From Acidobacteriota bacterium (GTDB lineage Bacteria; Acidobacteriota; UBA6911), in contig JAISUT010000010.1 of the NCBI GenBank assembly GCA_031271905.1, positions 1-64,000 on the forward strand: a DNA stretch of 64,000 nt, in the 5' to 3' direction. Position numbers and translations under genes: made by a program. Below, piece after piece: positions 54,322 through 63,515 of this stretch. The notes under the pieces are model-generated. The model was not told the DNA's origin and made no database searches. It saw only the letters and a list, made by a program, of their open reading frames with translations. Position 1 is the first letter of the stretch. Every line of letters starts with the position of its first letter.

Positions 54322-56418
54322 ATGAGTGACGCTGCGAAGTATGAGAGGTTGATGGCGCCGGGTCGCATCGGGTCGGTGCAAACCCGGAACCGCATCATCA
54401 AGTCGGGGGCGGGGATGCTCATGTGGCATGAGGACGACCTGCACATGCGCCCGGACGTGCTGGCGTTTTACGAAGGGATCGCGCGCGGCGGCGTGGGCCT
54501 GCTGGTGGTCGAGTCGCCCACCATCGACTATCCCAAGGGGGCGCGCTGGAAGGAGCGCTACCGCATCGACGACGACAAATACATCGAGGGCTTGGGCGAG
54601 CTGGTGTCGGTCATCCACAAGCACGGCTGCCCGACTTTCATGCAGATGAACCACGACGGCCCGTGGCAGGTGAAGCTCCCTATCGCCCCCGCCCCCTTTT
54701 ACGACGGCGAGCCCATCGGCGCGTCCGACACCAGCCTCCGGTGCGAGAGCGACTTCCACAACCAGCCGCCCCACGCCCTGACCGTCGGGGAGATCGAGGA
54801 GCTGGTGGACAAGTTCGCCGCCTGCGCCGTGCGGGCGCAAAAGGCGGGCTTCGACGGCGTGGACATCAACGCCGCCAGCAGCCACCTGCTGCACAACTTT
54901 ATCTCCCCCTTCTGGAACCGGCGCACCGACGCCTACGGCGGGAGCGCGGAAAACCGCGCGCGCTTCGCGGCGGAGGTCGTCCGCGAGATCAAGAAGCGGC
55001 TGGGGGGCGACTTCCCGGTCTCGATCATCCTGAACGGGATGGAGATCGGGCAGGTGGTGAACGTCGATAACGGCAAGTGCCTGACCCCCGCCGACAGCAT
55101 CGAGATCGCCAAGCACCTGGAGGCTGCGGGCGCGGACGCCATCCAGGTGCGCAGCCACTGGCTCGGCTACCATGTCGGCTCCTACCTGACCGACGCGCTC
55201 TTCTACCCCGAGCCGCCCGTGCCGGTGGACGCCATCCCCAAGGAGTATTACGCCGAGCGCAAGGGGGCGGGCGCCAACCTCACGCTGGCGGCGGGCGTCA
55301 AGAAGGCGGTCAAGATCCCCGTCACCGTCGTAGGCAGGATGGACGCCGACTTGGGCGAGCAGGCGATCGCGGAGGGCAAGGTCGATTTCATCGCCATGAC
55401 CCGACGACTGATCGCCGACCCGGAATACCCCAACAAGGTCAAGGCGGGGAAGATGGAGGACATCGCCCCCTGCACGGGTTGCGACAACTGCCTCGGCAGC
55501 CGCCGCTGCCGCATCAACGGCCTGGTGGGGACGCCTTACAACACCATCGAGAGGGCCGAGAAGAAAAAGAAGGTGCTGGTCATCGGCGGCGGCCCGTCGG
55601 GCATGTCGGCGGCGCGGGTCGCGGCGTTGCGCGGCCACGACGTCTCGCTCTACGAGAAGTCCGGCGCGCTGGGCGGGCTCCTGCCGCTCGCCTACATGGT
55701 CAAGGGGCCCCATCCCGAAGACCTGTCGCTGCTGGTCAAATACTTCACGCGGCAACTGCACACCCTCGGGGTCAAGGTCGTGCTCGGCCACGCAGCCGAC
55801 CTGGACACGGTCGAGGCGATCAAGCCCGACGTGGTGTTCCTGGCGACCGGCGGCGCATCCACCGTGCCGAAGATACGCGGCATCGACAAGCCCATCGTGG
55901 TCAGCGGCGTCAAGTTGCACAAGCTGCTGAAATTCGCCCTCAAGTTCTTCGCCCCGCAGACGCTGCGGAAGCTCTCGGCGATGTACATGCCGATCAAGAA
56001 GCGCGTCGTCGTCATCGGCGGCGCGATCCAAGGGTGCGAGCTGGCGGAGTTCCTGACGCACCGGGGCCGCGAGGTCACCGTCGTGGAGCAGGGCGAGATG
56101 ATCGGCGAAGGGATGGTGGACGCGCTCCTGGCGCACCTGATGATCTGGTTCCAGAAGAAGGGCGTGAAGCTGGTGAGCGGCGTCAAGGAGTACGTGGAGA
56201 TCACCGACCGGGGCCTGGTCATCATCGACCGCGACGGGCAGGAGCGGACGCTGGAGGCGGACACCATCGTCTCGGCGCTGCCGCTCGAGCCGGTGGACGA
56301 CCTTCTCGCAGGCATCCGGGAGAAGGTCGCCGAGACCTACGCCATCGGCGACTGCGCCAACCCGGCGCTGATCGCCGACGCCGTGGGCACGGGGCTGCGC
56401 ACCGCGCGCGAAGTGTAG
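54322..56418 (+). CDS. Cytoplasmic 2,4-dienoyl-CoA reductase/OYE-family flavoprotein
   Basis: 698 residues from the ATG at 54322; an open frame upstream lacks coding character. The FMN barrel (about 1-345) has the typical barrel end FISPFWNRRTDAYGGSAENRARF. A compact Cys cluster (CTGCDNCLGSRRC) follows at about 380. The FAD/NAD domain starts VLVIGGGPSGMSAARVA and ends TYAIGDCANPALIADAVGTG. There is no signal peptide. Family enzymes reduce enoyl or dienoyl thioesters or aromatic acids with NAD(P)H. It is the cytoplasmic counterpart of the Tat-exported gene at 309. Confidence 0.86.
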   Translation: MSDAAKYERLMAPGRIGSVQTRNRIIKSGAGMLMWHEDDLHMRPDVLAFYEGIARGGVGLLVVESPTIDYPKGARWKERYRIDDDKYIEGLGELVSVIHKHGCPTFMQMNHDGPWQVKLPIAPAPFYDGEPIGASDTSLRCESDFHNQPPHALTVGEIEELVDKFAACAVRAQKAGFDGVDINAASSHLLHNFISPFWNRRTDAYGGSAENRARFAAEVVREIKKRLGGDFPVSIILNGMEIGQVVNVDNGKCLTPADSIEIAKHLEAAGADAIQVRSHWLGYHVGSYLTDALFYPEPPVPVDAIPKEYYAERKGAGANLTLAAGVKKAVKIPVTVVGRMDADLGEQAIAEGKVDFIAMTRRLIADPEYPNKVKAGKMEDIAPCTGCDNCLGSRRCRINGLVGTPYNTIERAEKKKKVLVIGGGPSGMSAARVAALRGHDVSLYEKSGALGGLLPLAYMVKGPHPEDLSLLVKYFTRQLHTLGVKVVLGHAADLDTVEAIKPDVVFLATGGASTVPKIRGIDKPIVVSGVKLHKLLKFALKFFAPQTLRKLSAMYMPIKKRVVVIGGAIQGCELAEFLTHRGREVTVVEQGEMIGEGMVDALLAHLMIWFQKKGVKLVSGVKEYVEITDRGLVIIDRDGQERTLEADTIVSALPLEPVDDLLAGIREKVAETYAIGDCANPALIADAVGTGLRTAREV

Positions 56419-56648
56419 CGCCGGCGGGCGGCTGGCCCGGCCGGTTCGCCTGGACGGCGGACGCCGCCGCGTGTAAAGAAGGCGGCGCGTCCCGCCTTCG
56501 CGCCTTTACCGCCGCACCGAAAAACCGCTTTGGCGGGGCCGGCGGAACCACGCCTTCAAGGCATGGCGGGTCATCCTTCCGGATCGCCCCGCCCGGCCTT
56601 CGACCGGGAGGCCTCCCGGCACGCCTGCTTCGGCTTGTCAGCCTGCGG

Positions 56649-58784
56649 CTATTTCAACCGTTGCCATAGGAACTCGTATGCCAAGGCGTTGCGGTGCGCG
56701 AGCTGCGCGTTGTCGGCCGCCGCGCCGTGCCCCCCTTCGATGTTCTCGTAATAGCGGACGTCCGCGCCGAGGGCCGCCATCTTCGCCATCATCTTGCGCG
56801 CGTGGCCGGGGTGGACGCGGTCGTCGCGCGTGGAGGTCATGAAGAGCACCGGCGGGTAGGCGACCCCTTTGCGCACGTTCTGGTACGCCGAGAACTCCTT
56901 GATGAACCCCCACTCCTCGGGATTGTCGGGGTCGCCGTACTCGGCCATCCACGAAGCGCCCGCCAAGAGGTGCGAGTAGCGCTTCATGTCAAGCAGCGGC
57001 ACCTGGCAGACCACCGCGCCGAAAAGCTGCGGGTACCGCGTGATCATGTTGCCCATCAACAGGCCGCCGTTGCTCCCCCCCTGCGCTCCGAGGTGCTTGG
57101 GCGAGGTGACGTTGCGCGCGATCAGATCCTGGGCGACCGCCGCGAAGTCCTCGTAGGCGCGGAGGCGGTTCGCCTTCAGCGCGGCCTGGTGCCAGCGCGG
57201 CCCGTACTCGCCGCCGCCCCGGATGTTGGCGACGACATAGACGCCCCCCTGCGAGAGCCAGCCGCGTCCGACCTGGGCGCTGTAGGACGGCGTCATCGAC
57301 ACCTCGAAGCCGCCGTAGCCGTAGAGCAGGGTCGGGTTCCCGCCGTCAAGCTTCAAGTCCTTGGGCGCGACCTGGAAGTAGGGGACGGACGTGCCGTCCT
57401 TGCTGACGGCGAAATGCTGGCTGACTTGCAGGTTCGAGGCGTCGAAGAACGGCGGCAGCCCCTTCAGCCGCTCCGGAGGCTTGCCCGCCGCGCCCGCCGT
57501 GGCGAGCCGCCCATGCAGCAGCGTGGTCGGCGTCAGGTAGCCGCTCACCGTCATGAAATACTCGTCGCTCTCGTCGGCGTCCACGCCGCCGATGGAGGCC
57601 TCCGTGAAATCGGGCGCGCCGGAGAACGGCTCGCGCTTCCAATCCCCTCGCAAATCCCCTGCGGGCGGCGTCAGGATGACGATTTTGTTTTTCACGTCTT
57701 CGAGGATGTTCAATATCAAATGGTGCCGCGTCCAGCTCCGTCCCGCGAGGGAGGAGTTCGGCGTCGGCTCGAACAACGTCGTCAGCTCGCGCTTGCCCGC
57801 CATGAAGCCGTCGAAGCCCGTCGCCAGGAGCGTCCCCGCGGGGTAGTCCCTGCCCGCGACGGACCAGGGGCTGCGCAGTTCCACCAACAGCCATTCGCGG
57901 AATGCCGAGGCGTCGGCGTCCAAGGGGACGTCGACCTTTTGCGGCTCGCCGTCCTTGCCGAGCAGGTAGAGCTCCGTGTCGTAAAAGCCGGGGGAGCGGT
58001 AGGCGAAGTCCCGCTCGAAGCCCTCGGTGTCGTCGTGGTACGCGCCGGCGGACACGTCCCCGGCATTACCCTCGAAGACGGTGACGGCCTCGCCCAGCGG
58101 CGTCCCGCGCGTCCACCGCTTGATGACGCGCGGATAGCCGGAGGTCGTCAGGGAGCCCGCGCCGAAGTCGGTCCCCACGTAGATGTGGTCGCGGTCTATC
58201 CAAGACACGTCGGTCTTGGCCTCGGGGAGTTCGAACCCCCCTTTCACAAAAGACTTCGCCTCCAGGTCGAACTCGCGCACCGTCACCGCGTCCGCGCCTC
58301 CGCGCGAGAGGTGCAGCAGCGCATGGCGGTGCCCGCCCTCTTTCAGGATCGCCGCCCCCTTCCAGACCCAGCTCTCGCCTTCCGCCTTGCCCAGGGCGTC
58401 CAAGTCCAAGACCGTCTCCCACTGCGGCGCGGCGGCGCGGTATTGCTCCGGCGTCGTGCGCCGCCAGACGCCTTTGGGGTTCCGCGCGTCCTGCCAGAAG
58501 TTGTAATACCACTTGCCGACCTTGCCGACCGAGGGGATGCGGGCGTCGGAGTCCAATATCTTCAGGAGGTCCGCCTCCAGCGCGGCGAAGCCGGGGGCCT
58601 CGGCCAGCTCCTTCGAGCTTTCGGCGTTGCGCGCCTTCACCCATTCGAGCGCCTTTTCGCCCTCGACCTCCTCCAACCAGAGGTAAGGGTCCTCGTCGGA
58701 AGACGCCTGTTTGTCCGCGCGGCCCGCGCACCCCCACACCAACGCCGCGACCAAGACCAGTGAAAGAACGGCGATCATCTTCAT
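56649..58784 (-). CDS. Prolyl oligopeptidase family (S9A) lipoprotein
   Basis: 711 residues from the ATG at 58784 (GGGGGG upstream). The signal peptide ends in a lipobox (LVWGC), so it is probably anchored in the outer or inner membrane facing the periplasm. A beta-propeller (about 40-420) is followed by the hydrolase domain. The catalytic triad is in GGSNGGLLMG (Ser), TRDDRVHPGHA (Asp region) and EGGHG (His). WYYNFWQDARNPKGVWRRTT is a family mark. It should cut short proline-containing peptides. Convergent with the flavoprotein at 54322. Confidence 0.88.
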   Translation of the reverse strand: MKMIAVLSLVLVAALVWGCAGRADKQASSDEDPYLWLEEVEGEKALEWVKARNAESSKELAEAPGFAALEADLLKILDSDARIPSVGKVGKWYYNFWQDARNPKGVWRRTTPEQYRAAAPQWETVLDLDALGKAEGESWVWKGAAILKEGGHRHALLHLSRGGADAVTVREFDLEAKSFVKGGFELPEAKTDVSWIDRDHIYVGTDFGAGSLTTSGYPRVIKRWTRGTPLGEAVTVFEGNAGDVSAGAYHDDTEGFERDFAYRSPGFYDTELYLLGKDGEPQKVDVPLDADASAFREWLLVELRSPWSVAGRDYPAGTLLATGFDGFMAGKRELTTLFEPTPNSSLAGRSWTRHHLILNILEDVKNKIVILTPPAGDLRGDWKREPFSGAPDFTEASIGGVDADESDEYFMTVSGYLTPTTLLHGRLATAGAAGKPPERLKGLPPFFDASNLQVSQHFAVSKDGTSVPYFQVAPKDLKLDGGNPTLLYGYGGFEVSMTPSYSAQVGRGWLSQGGVYVVANIRGGGEYGPRWHQAALKANRLRAYEDFAAVAQDLIARNVTSPKHLGAQGGSNGGLLMGNMITRYPQLFGAVVCQVPLLDMKRYSHLLAGASWMAEYGDPDNPEEWGFIKEFSAYQNVRKGVAYPPVLFMTSTRDDRVHPGHARKMMAKMAALGADVRYYENIEGGHGAAADNAQLAHRNALAYEFLWQRLK

Positions 58785-58869
58785 AAGCCCCCCATGCGCC
58801 TTTCGCCCCATCATCGCCCCGCGCCCCCCCCGCAGCGAGCCGGCCGGCGTCCGGCGGCGCGAAGCGCGT

Positions 58870-59874
58870 CTAGGATTCCGTCGGTTTGAACGCCTCGACC
58901 ACGGCGTCCATGTGCTCGCCCTCGCGCAACAGCCGGATGCCTCCGAACCCCGCCTCGCCCAGGGACGAGGCGATCTCCTCGTATGTGTAAGTGCTGCCGC
59001 CGAGCGTCCCCACCAGCATGTTGATGGCGAATATGGCGCCATCGCGCGGCTTGATGCGGTCCGGCTCCATCACATGGTCGCGGATGAGCAGCCGCCCGCC
59101 CGGCACGAGGGCGTGGAATATCTTCCGGTAGAGTTCGAGGTTCTGCGCCGGGCTGTTGGAGTGGATGATCGCCGACAGCAGCACCAGGTCGTGACCGACG
59201 GGGAGCTCGTCGCGGTGGAAGTTGCCGGGGACGAGCGTGGCGCGCCCCATGAGCCCCTCGCCTTCGAGGCGCGCCCGCGCCATCTCTATCACGGCGGGCA
59301 TGTCGAAGATGGTCGCCCTCATCTCCGGCGCCTCGCGCAAGAAGGCGATGGCGTAGGTGCCGGAGCCGCCGCCGATGTCGAGCAGCGACTTCGCCGCGCC
59401 CGGCTGGACGTCGGCGGCGATCTGCCGCGCCAGCGGCGCGCCTATCGAGTGCATCGCGCCGATGAACGACTTGAGCTCGTCGCCGGTGCGCGCCAAGTTC
59501 AGGCGCTTGGTCGGGGCGGGCGCCCCTTGGGCGATGTCGGTGAGCCGCGCCCAACGGTTCCAGAGCGATGCCGCGTGCAACACCATCGGCAGCACCGTCT
59601 CCGGGGAGTCCTCCGCGAGGTAGCGGGCGACGGCGGGCTCGCAGAAATAGGCGCCGTCCTTCTTTTGCAGCAGGCCCAGCGCCGCCACCGCGTCCAGCAA
59701 CGCCGCGAGGGCGGACGGGTCGCCCTTGACGCGGGAGGCGATCTCCATCACCGGGAGCGGCGCCTTCTGCAAGACGGTGAACAGGTCGAGTTCCGCCGCA
59801 GACAGCAGGATGCGGCTCTCCATGAACCCCTGCGCCAGTTTCAGGATCTTCCCCGGTCCGTCTGCATTCGTCAT
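58870..59874 (-). CDS. SAM-dependent O-methyltransferase with N-terminal dimerisation/HTH domain
   Basis: 334 residues from the ATG at 59874; the frame is open further upstream but without a ribosome site. An N-terminal winged-helix dimerisation domain (about 10-100) is followed by a Rossmann fold with motif I LLDIGGGSGTYA and VLLSAIIHS, and the late segment FHALVPGGRLLIRDHVM. This is the plant/streptomycete-type O-methyltransferase family, which acts on small aromatic or polyketide hydroxyls. The catalytic His position appears as SAIIH; the substrate cannot be named. Confidence 0.83.
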   Translation of the reverse strand: MTNADGPGKILKLAQGFMESRILLSAAELDLFTVLQKAPLPVMEIASRVKGDPSALAALLDAVAALGLLQKKDGAYFCEPAVARYLAEDSPETVLPMVLHAASLWNRWARLTDIAQGAPAPTKRLNLARTGDELKSFIGAMHSIGAPLARQIAADVQPGAAKSLLDIGGGSGTYAIAFLREAPEMRATIFDMPAVIEMARARLEGEGLMGRATLVPGNFHRDELPVGHDLVLLSAIIHSNSPAQNLELYRKIFHALVPGGRLLIRDHVMEPDRIKPRDGAIFAINMLVGTLGGSTYTYEEIASSLGEAGFGGIRLLREGEHMDAVVEAFKPTES

Positions 59875-60140
59875 AAACGCCTCGCGTCGTGTGGACGGTT
59901 TCAATTTAAAAAGCCCATGGCCGTGCGGTCGGCATATCGTCCGATGATTCCGTAGCACGGTCAAGCGTTTTTTTTGAGCCCCCGCCCCCGCCCCGCAAGC
60001 CTCTGGCGCGCCGACGACGGTCTGCCGACGCCCCCCGGCGGCAGGGGGGGGCGCCCTTCCGGTTATAATGGCGGTCGCTTTCGCGGCGGGGCGCCCGGGG
60101 TTTGCGCGGGCTTTGTTTTAAATTGCGGACGGGAGGCGTC

Positions 60141-60914
60141 ATGGAACCGGAAAACGGCGGTGGGGTTGTCACAACGGAAGTCCCGCAGGCGAAGAATTTC
60201 TTCGCGCGGCTGGGGGGCGTCTTCTTTTCGCCGCGCGAGGCGTTTGAAGAGATCGGGCGTGCGCCGAGGCTGTTGCTCCCGATCGTCGTGACGGTCATTC
60301 TCACCGTCGCGGGCACTTGGTGCGTGATGACCAAGGTGGACACGACGGCGATGACGGCCGCGGCGTTGGAGCAGGCGGTGGCGCGGGGGCAGATAACCGA
60401 GGAGCAGATGGAGCAGCAGTTGGCGCTGATGTCTACGGCGGCCCCGGTGGCGGCGGGCGTCGCCGGCGGTGTGATGGCGTTGGTGCTCGCCTTGGCGATT
60501 GCGGGCTACGGGAAGCTGTTCAGCATGTTCGCCGCCGCGGAGAACAAGTACAAAAGCCTGCTGGAAGTCTCGCTGTACGCGACGATCGCGGTGGGCGTCG
60601 TGCAGACGCTCGTCATGGCCGTGATCCTGTTGTCCAAGGGGGCGGGCAAGATCCAAGCGACCGACGCGGCTTCCGTGGTCGCGTCAAGCCTGGGGGCGAT
60701 CATCGCGGTCGTCGCCGGGGACGACGCCCTGCCGGAATTCCCCATGTTGCTCGCCAAGGCCATCGACATCTTCACCATCTGGAATGTCGCGCTTCTCGCC
60801 ATCGGCTTCGCCGCCGTCTCGAAGCGGCTGACCACGGCGACGGCGGCGGCGTGGCTCGGCGGCGCCTACGCCGTCTACGCCGTCGGCAACGCCGCCATCC
60901 GCGCCATGCTCTGA
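60141..60914 (+). CDS. Yip1-domain membrane protein
   Basis: 257 residues, with GGGAGG before the ATG at 60141. After a short soluble start (NFFARLGGVFFSPREAFEEI, the Yip1 opening) there are about five membrane helices. Bacterial Yip1 proteins are inner-membrane proteins of unknown function, often near lipid or envelope genes. It is followed directly by element F. Confidence 0.75.
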   Translation: MEPENGGGVVTTEVPQAKNFFARLGGVFFSPREAFEEIGRAPRLLLPIVVTVILTVAGTWCVMTKVDTTAMTAAALEQAVARGQITEEQMEQQLALMSTAAPVAAGVAGGVMALVLALAIAGYGKLFSMFAAAENKYKSLLEVSLYATIAVGVVQTLVMAVILLSKGAGKIQATDAASVVASSLGAIIAVVAGDDALPEFPMLLAKAIDIFTIWNVALLAIGFAAVSKRLTTATAAAWLGGAYAVYAVGNAAIRAML

Positions 60915-60928
60915 GCGGATGTTTTGCA

Positions 60929-61050
60929 GGGAGCCTCTAACAACCTCGCAGACAAGGCCGTCGCCGCAAGTCGAAAAGCGGGGTTCGCTGAGGCGAATGA
61001 GCGTTTTCGACCAAGGCGCGACGCAGCGTCCGGGTTTTCCAGAGGTTCCC
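60929..61050 (+). repeat. MITE-like element family M1, copy F (long form, 122 bp)
   Basis: Ends are GGGAGCCTCTAACAACC and TTTTCCAGAGGTTCCC. The nested palindrome (GTCGAAAA...TTTTCGAC with inner TTCGC/GCGAA) is intact. No target duplication can be seen. It lies between the Yip1 gene and tyrS. Confidence 0.8.
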
Positions 61051-61208
61051 TCAGCCGTCACCGGCGCGACGGGCCAGGCCCCCTCGCGCCGCCTGCCGGA
61101 CGCTGCGGGGCGTGGGATATTTCTGTCACACATCCCCGCGACACAGTGTAAAATTCCCCTTCTCTCGCACCATGGCGGCCATGGGGGGGAGGGGAGGGGG
61201 TATGGAAG

Positions 61209-62486
61209 ATGGCAAGCGCGTTTGACGAACTGAAATGGCGCGGACTGGTCTACGGCGGCACGGAGGGCGCGTCGGAGTTGCTCGCCGCCGGGCCGCTGAA
61301 ACTCTACAACGGCTTCGACGCCACCGCCGACAGCCTGCACGTGGGGCACATGGTGCCCCTGCTCGCCTTGGCGCGCCTGCAACGGTTCGGGCACGTCCCC
61401 ATCGCCCTCGCCGGCGGCGGCACCAGCATGATCGGCGACCCGAGCGGGCGCACATCCGAACGGCTCCTGCTCTCGCGCGAGGAGATCGAGTCCAACATCG
61501 CCGCCATCAAGGGGCAGCTCGCGCACTTCCTCGACTTCGACGTGAAGGCGAACCCCGCCCTCCTGCTGAACAACGCCGACTGGCTGCTCGGGCTGAACCT
61601 GATCGACTTCCTGCGCGACATCGGCAAGCACTTCACGGTCAACTACATGATCGCCAAGGACTCGGTCAAGATGCGCTTGGAGCGCGAGGACGGCCTGTCG
61701 TTCACCGAGTTCAGCTACATGCTCCTACAGTCGTACGACTTCCTCCACCTGTACGACCATTTCGGGTGCACCATGCAGACCGGCGGGAGCGACCAGTGGG
61801 GGAACATCACCGCCGGCGCGGAGCTGGTGCGGCGCGTGCGCGGCAAGTCGGTCGGCGCGCTGGTCTACCCGCTCATAACCAAGTCCGACGGGACGAAGTT
61901 CGGCAAGACCGCCTCGGGCGCCGTCTGGCTCTCGGCGAAGCGCACCTCGCCCTACCGCTTCTACCAGTTCTGGTACAACACCGACGACCGCGACGTCGCC
62001 AACTACCTGCGGTTCTTCACCTGGCTCGACGCCGCGACGGTCGCGGAGCTGGAAGACGCCGTGAAGTCCAGGCCCGAGCAACGGGAGGCGCAGAGGCGCC
62101 TCGCCCGGGAGATGACGCGCATCGTGCATGACGAGACGGCGCTCGGGAAGGCGGAGCAGGCTTCGCAGGTGTTGTTCGGCGGCGAGGTGGCGGGGCTCTC
62201 CGGCGCGGAGGTCGCCGACATCTTCGCCGACGTGCCTTCGGGCGAGGTCGCCGGCGGGAGGCTGCAAGGGGGGGGGATGCCTTTGGTGGAGCTGTTGGTG
62301 TCGAGCGGGACGCTGGGATCCAAGGGGGAGGCGCGGCGCGCCATCGAGGGGGGCGGCATCTACCTGAACAACCGCCGGGTCGCCGACCTGGCGTCCAAGG
62401 TGGCGGCCGCCGACGTCATCGACGGGCAATTCTTGGTGTTGCGCCACGGCAGGAAGAACTACCGCCTAGTCCGCGTCCTCGCGTGA
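61209..62486 (+). CDS. tyrS: Tyrosyl-tRNA synthetase
   Basis: 425 residues. Class I motifs are HVGHM (HIGH) at about residue 38, and KFGKT in the position of KMSKS at about 237. The tyrosine pocket [13 protein letters not shown] and YMLLQSYDF are intact. A C-terminal S4-like RNA-binding domain runs from about 350 ([19 protein letters not shown]). Length is standard for the bacterial TyrS of the KFGKT type. The start follows a GGAGGGG site 11 bases upstream. Confidence 0.96.
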   Translation: MASAFDELKWRGLVYGGTEGASELLAAGPLKLYNGFDATADSLHVGHMVPLLALARLQRFGHVPIALAGGGTSMIGDPSGRTSERLLLSREEIESNIAAIKGQLAHFLDFDVKANPALLLNNADWLLGLNLIDFLRDIGKHFTVNYMIAKDSVKMRLEREDGLSFTEFSYMLLQSYDFLHLYDHFGCTMQTGGSDQWGNITAGAELVRRVRGKSVGALVYPLITKSDGTKFGKTASGAVWLSAKRTSPYRFYQFWYNTDDRDVANYLRFFTWLDAATVAELEDAVKSRPEQREAQRRLAREMTRIVHDETALGKAEQASQVLFGGEVAGLSGAEVADIFADVPSGEVAGGRLQGGGMPLVELLVSSGTLGSKGEARRAIEGGGIYLNNRRVADLASKVAAADVIDGQFLVLRHGRKNYRLVRVLA

Positions 62487-62575
62487 CCTGCGACGCATGG
62501 GGCGCAGCCTCATGCGGTGACGGCCCGGCGCCCCGCCGCGAAGCGCCCTTGCGACGGACGATGGCGGACGGCGGT

Positions 62576-63262
62576 TCAGGGCGCGGCTTGGAAGAGGCTG
62601 ATGCCGGCGAATCCGTCGGCGCCGGCGTCCAGCACGGCGGGGACGCGCTCCGATGTGACGCCGCCCAGCGCCAGCACTTGCACGGCGGGCGCGGACGACT
62701 TCGGTGACGCCGCACAGGCGACCGCGCGCCGCAGGAACCCGAGCCCCAACGCCGGCCCCATGCCTTCCTTGGACGCCGTGGGGAACACATGGCCCACCAG
62801 GACGTAGTCGGCGCCCCCTTCGCGGGCGGCGCGGACTTCACGCAGGGAATGCACCGAGGCCCCGACCAGGAAATCTTTCGGAACCCAGGCTCGGACTTCG
62901 CGCACGCCCAACCCCGACGAAGGCAGATGCACCCCGTCCGCGCCCGCCGCCAGCGCGATGTCCGCCCTGCCGTTGACCAGGACTTTGCAACGCGGCCCGC
63001 CCCCCCGCCTTCGCGCCGCCTCCCGGGCCAGCTCCGCGACGCGGCGGGCGAGTTCGAACAGCCTGCGGTCGGACAGGTCTTTTTCGCGAACCTGGATGAA
63101 ATCCACCCCTCGCGCGAGCGTCCGGCGCACGATGGCGAGGAGCGACGCCTCGTCGGGCGACGGCAATGCGCGACGGTCGGTTATGTAATAGGAAAGCGGG
63201 CGGCGCTCAGAAGAAATTGCCTGCGGCTCTGCGCCGGGCGCCGAACTTGGCTTGTATGACAT
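62576..63262 (-). CDS. thiE: Thiamine-phosphate synthase (ThiE/TenI family)
   Basis: 228 residues. TIM barrel with YYITDRR at about residue 25, FIQVREKDL, VLVNGRADIALAAGADGVHLP, VGHVFPTASKEG and LALGGV. ThiE joins the thiazole and pyrimidine phosphates of thiamine. A lone copy away from other thi genes could instead be the TenI-like paralogue, but the binding motifs are all kept. The start at 63262 overlaps the upstream gene by 56 bases and has no clear ribosome site, so a slightly later non-ATG start is possible. Confidence 0.85.
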   Translation of the reverse strand: MSYKPSSAPGAEPQAISSERRPLSYYITDRRALPSPDEASLLAIVRRTLARGVDFIQVREKDLSDRRLFELARRVAELAREAARRRGGGPRCKVLVNGRADIALAAGADGVHLPSSGLGVREVRAWVPKDFLVGASVHSLREVRAAREGGADYVLVGHVFPTASKEGMGPALGLGFLRRAVACAASPKSSAPAVQVLALGGVTSERVPAVLDAGADGFAGISLFQAAP

Positions 63263-63515
63263 CGTGAATGCCTACGAGGACGTTGTCGATCCCGAGTCCT
63301 ATCACGGCGCCTTTGAAAAAGGCGCTGAGCATGACGGGCTCGATCTGGGGATAGAAGGAAAGGATCAGGTTGTTCTCCCACGCCCTCGTCCACGGGAGGC
63401 ATATGAGGACGACGCCGACGAGGACGTGGGCGGTGCGCCAGAAGACGCATGGACGTGGTTCGGACGCCCCTGCCGGGGACACGGCATCATCTCGATAGGC
63501 TTCCTTAGACCGCAT
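63207..63515 (-). CDS. Small membrane protein of unknown function
   Basis: 102 residues. Two hydrophobic segments (TAHVLVGVVLICLPW and VMLSAFFKGAVIGLGIDNVLVGI), with a basic end (KFGARRRAAGNFF). Its start overlaps the end of the TPR gene by 11 bases, and its end overlaps thiE by 56 bases, so it appears translationally coupled to both. I do not recognise the family. Confidence 0.55.
   Translation of the reverse strand: MRSKEAYRDDAVSPAGASEPRPCVFWRTAHVLVGVVLICLPWTRAWENNLILSFYPQIEPVMLSAFFKGAVIGLGIDNVLVGIHDVIQAKFGARRRAAGNFF

Noticed and set aside
53503-56136. 877-residue minus-strand frame joining the phosphodiesterase with a long upstream part
   Set aside because: The upstream part is the antisense shadow of the flavoprotein at 54322. 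The phosphodiesterase has its own ATG and ribosome site at 53973.
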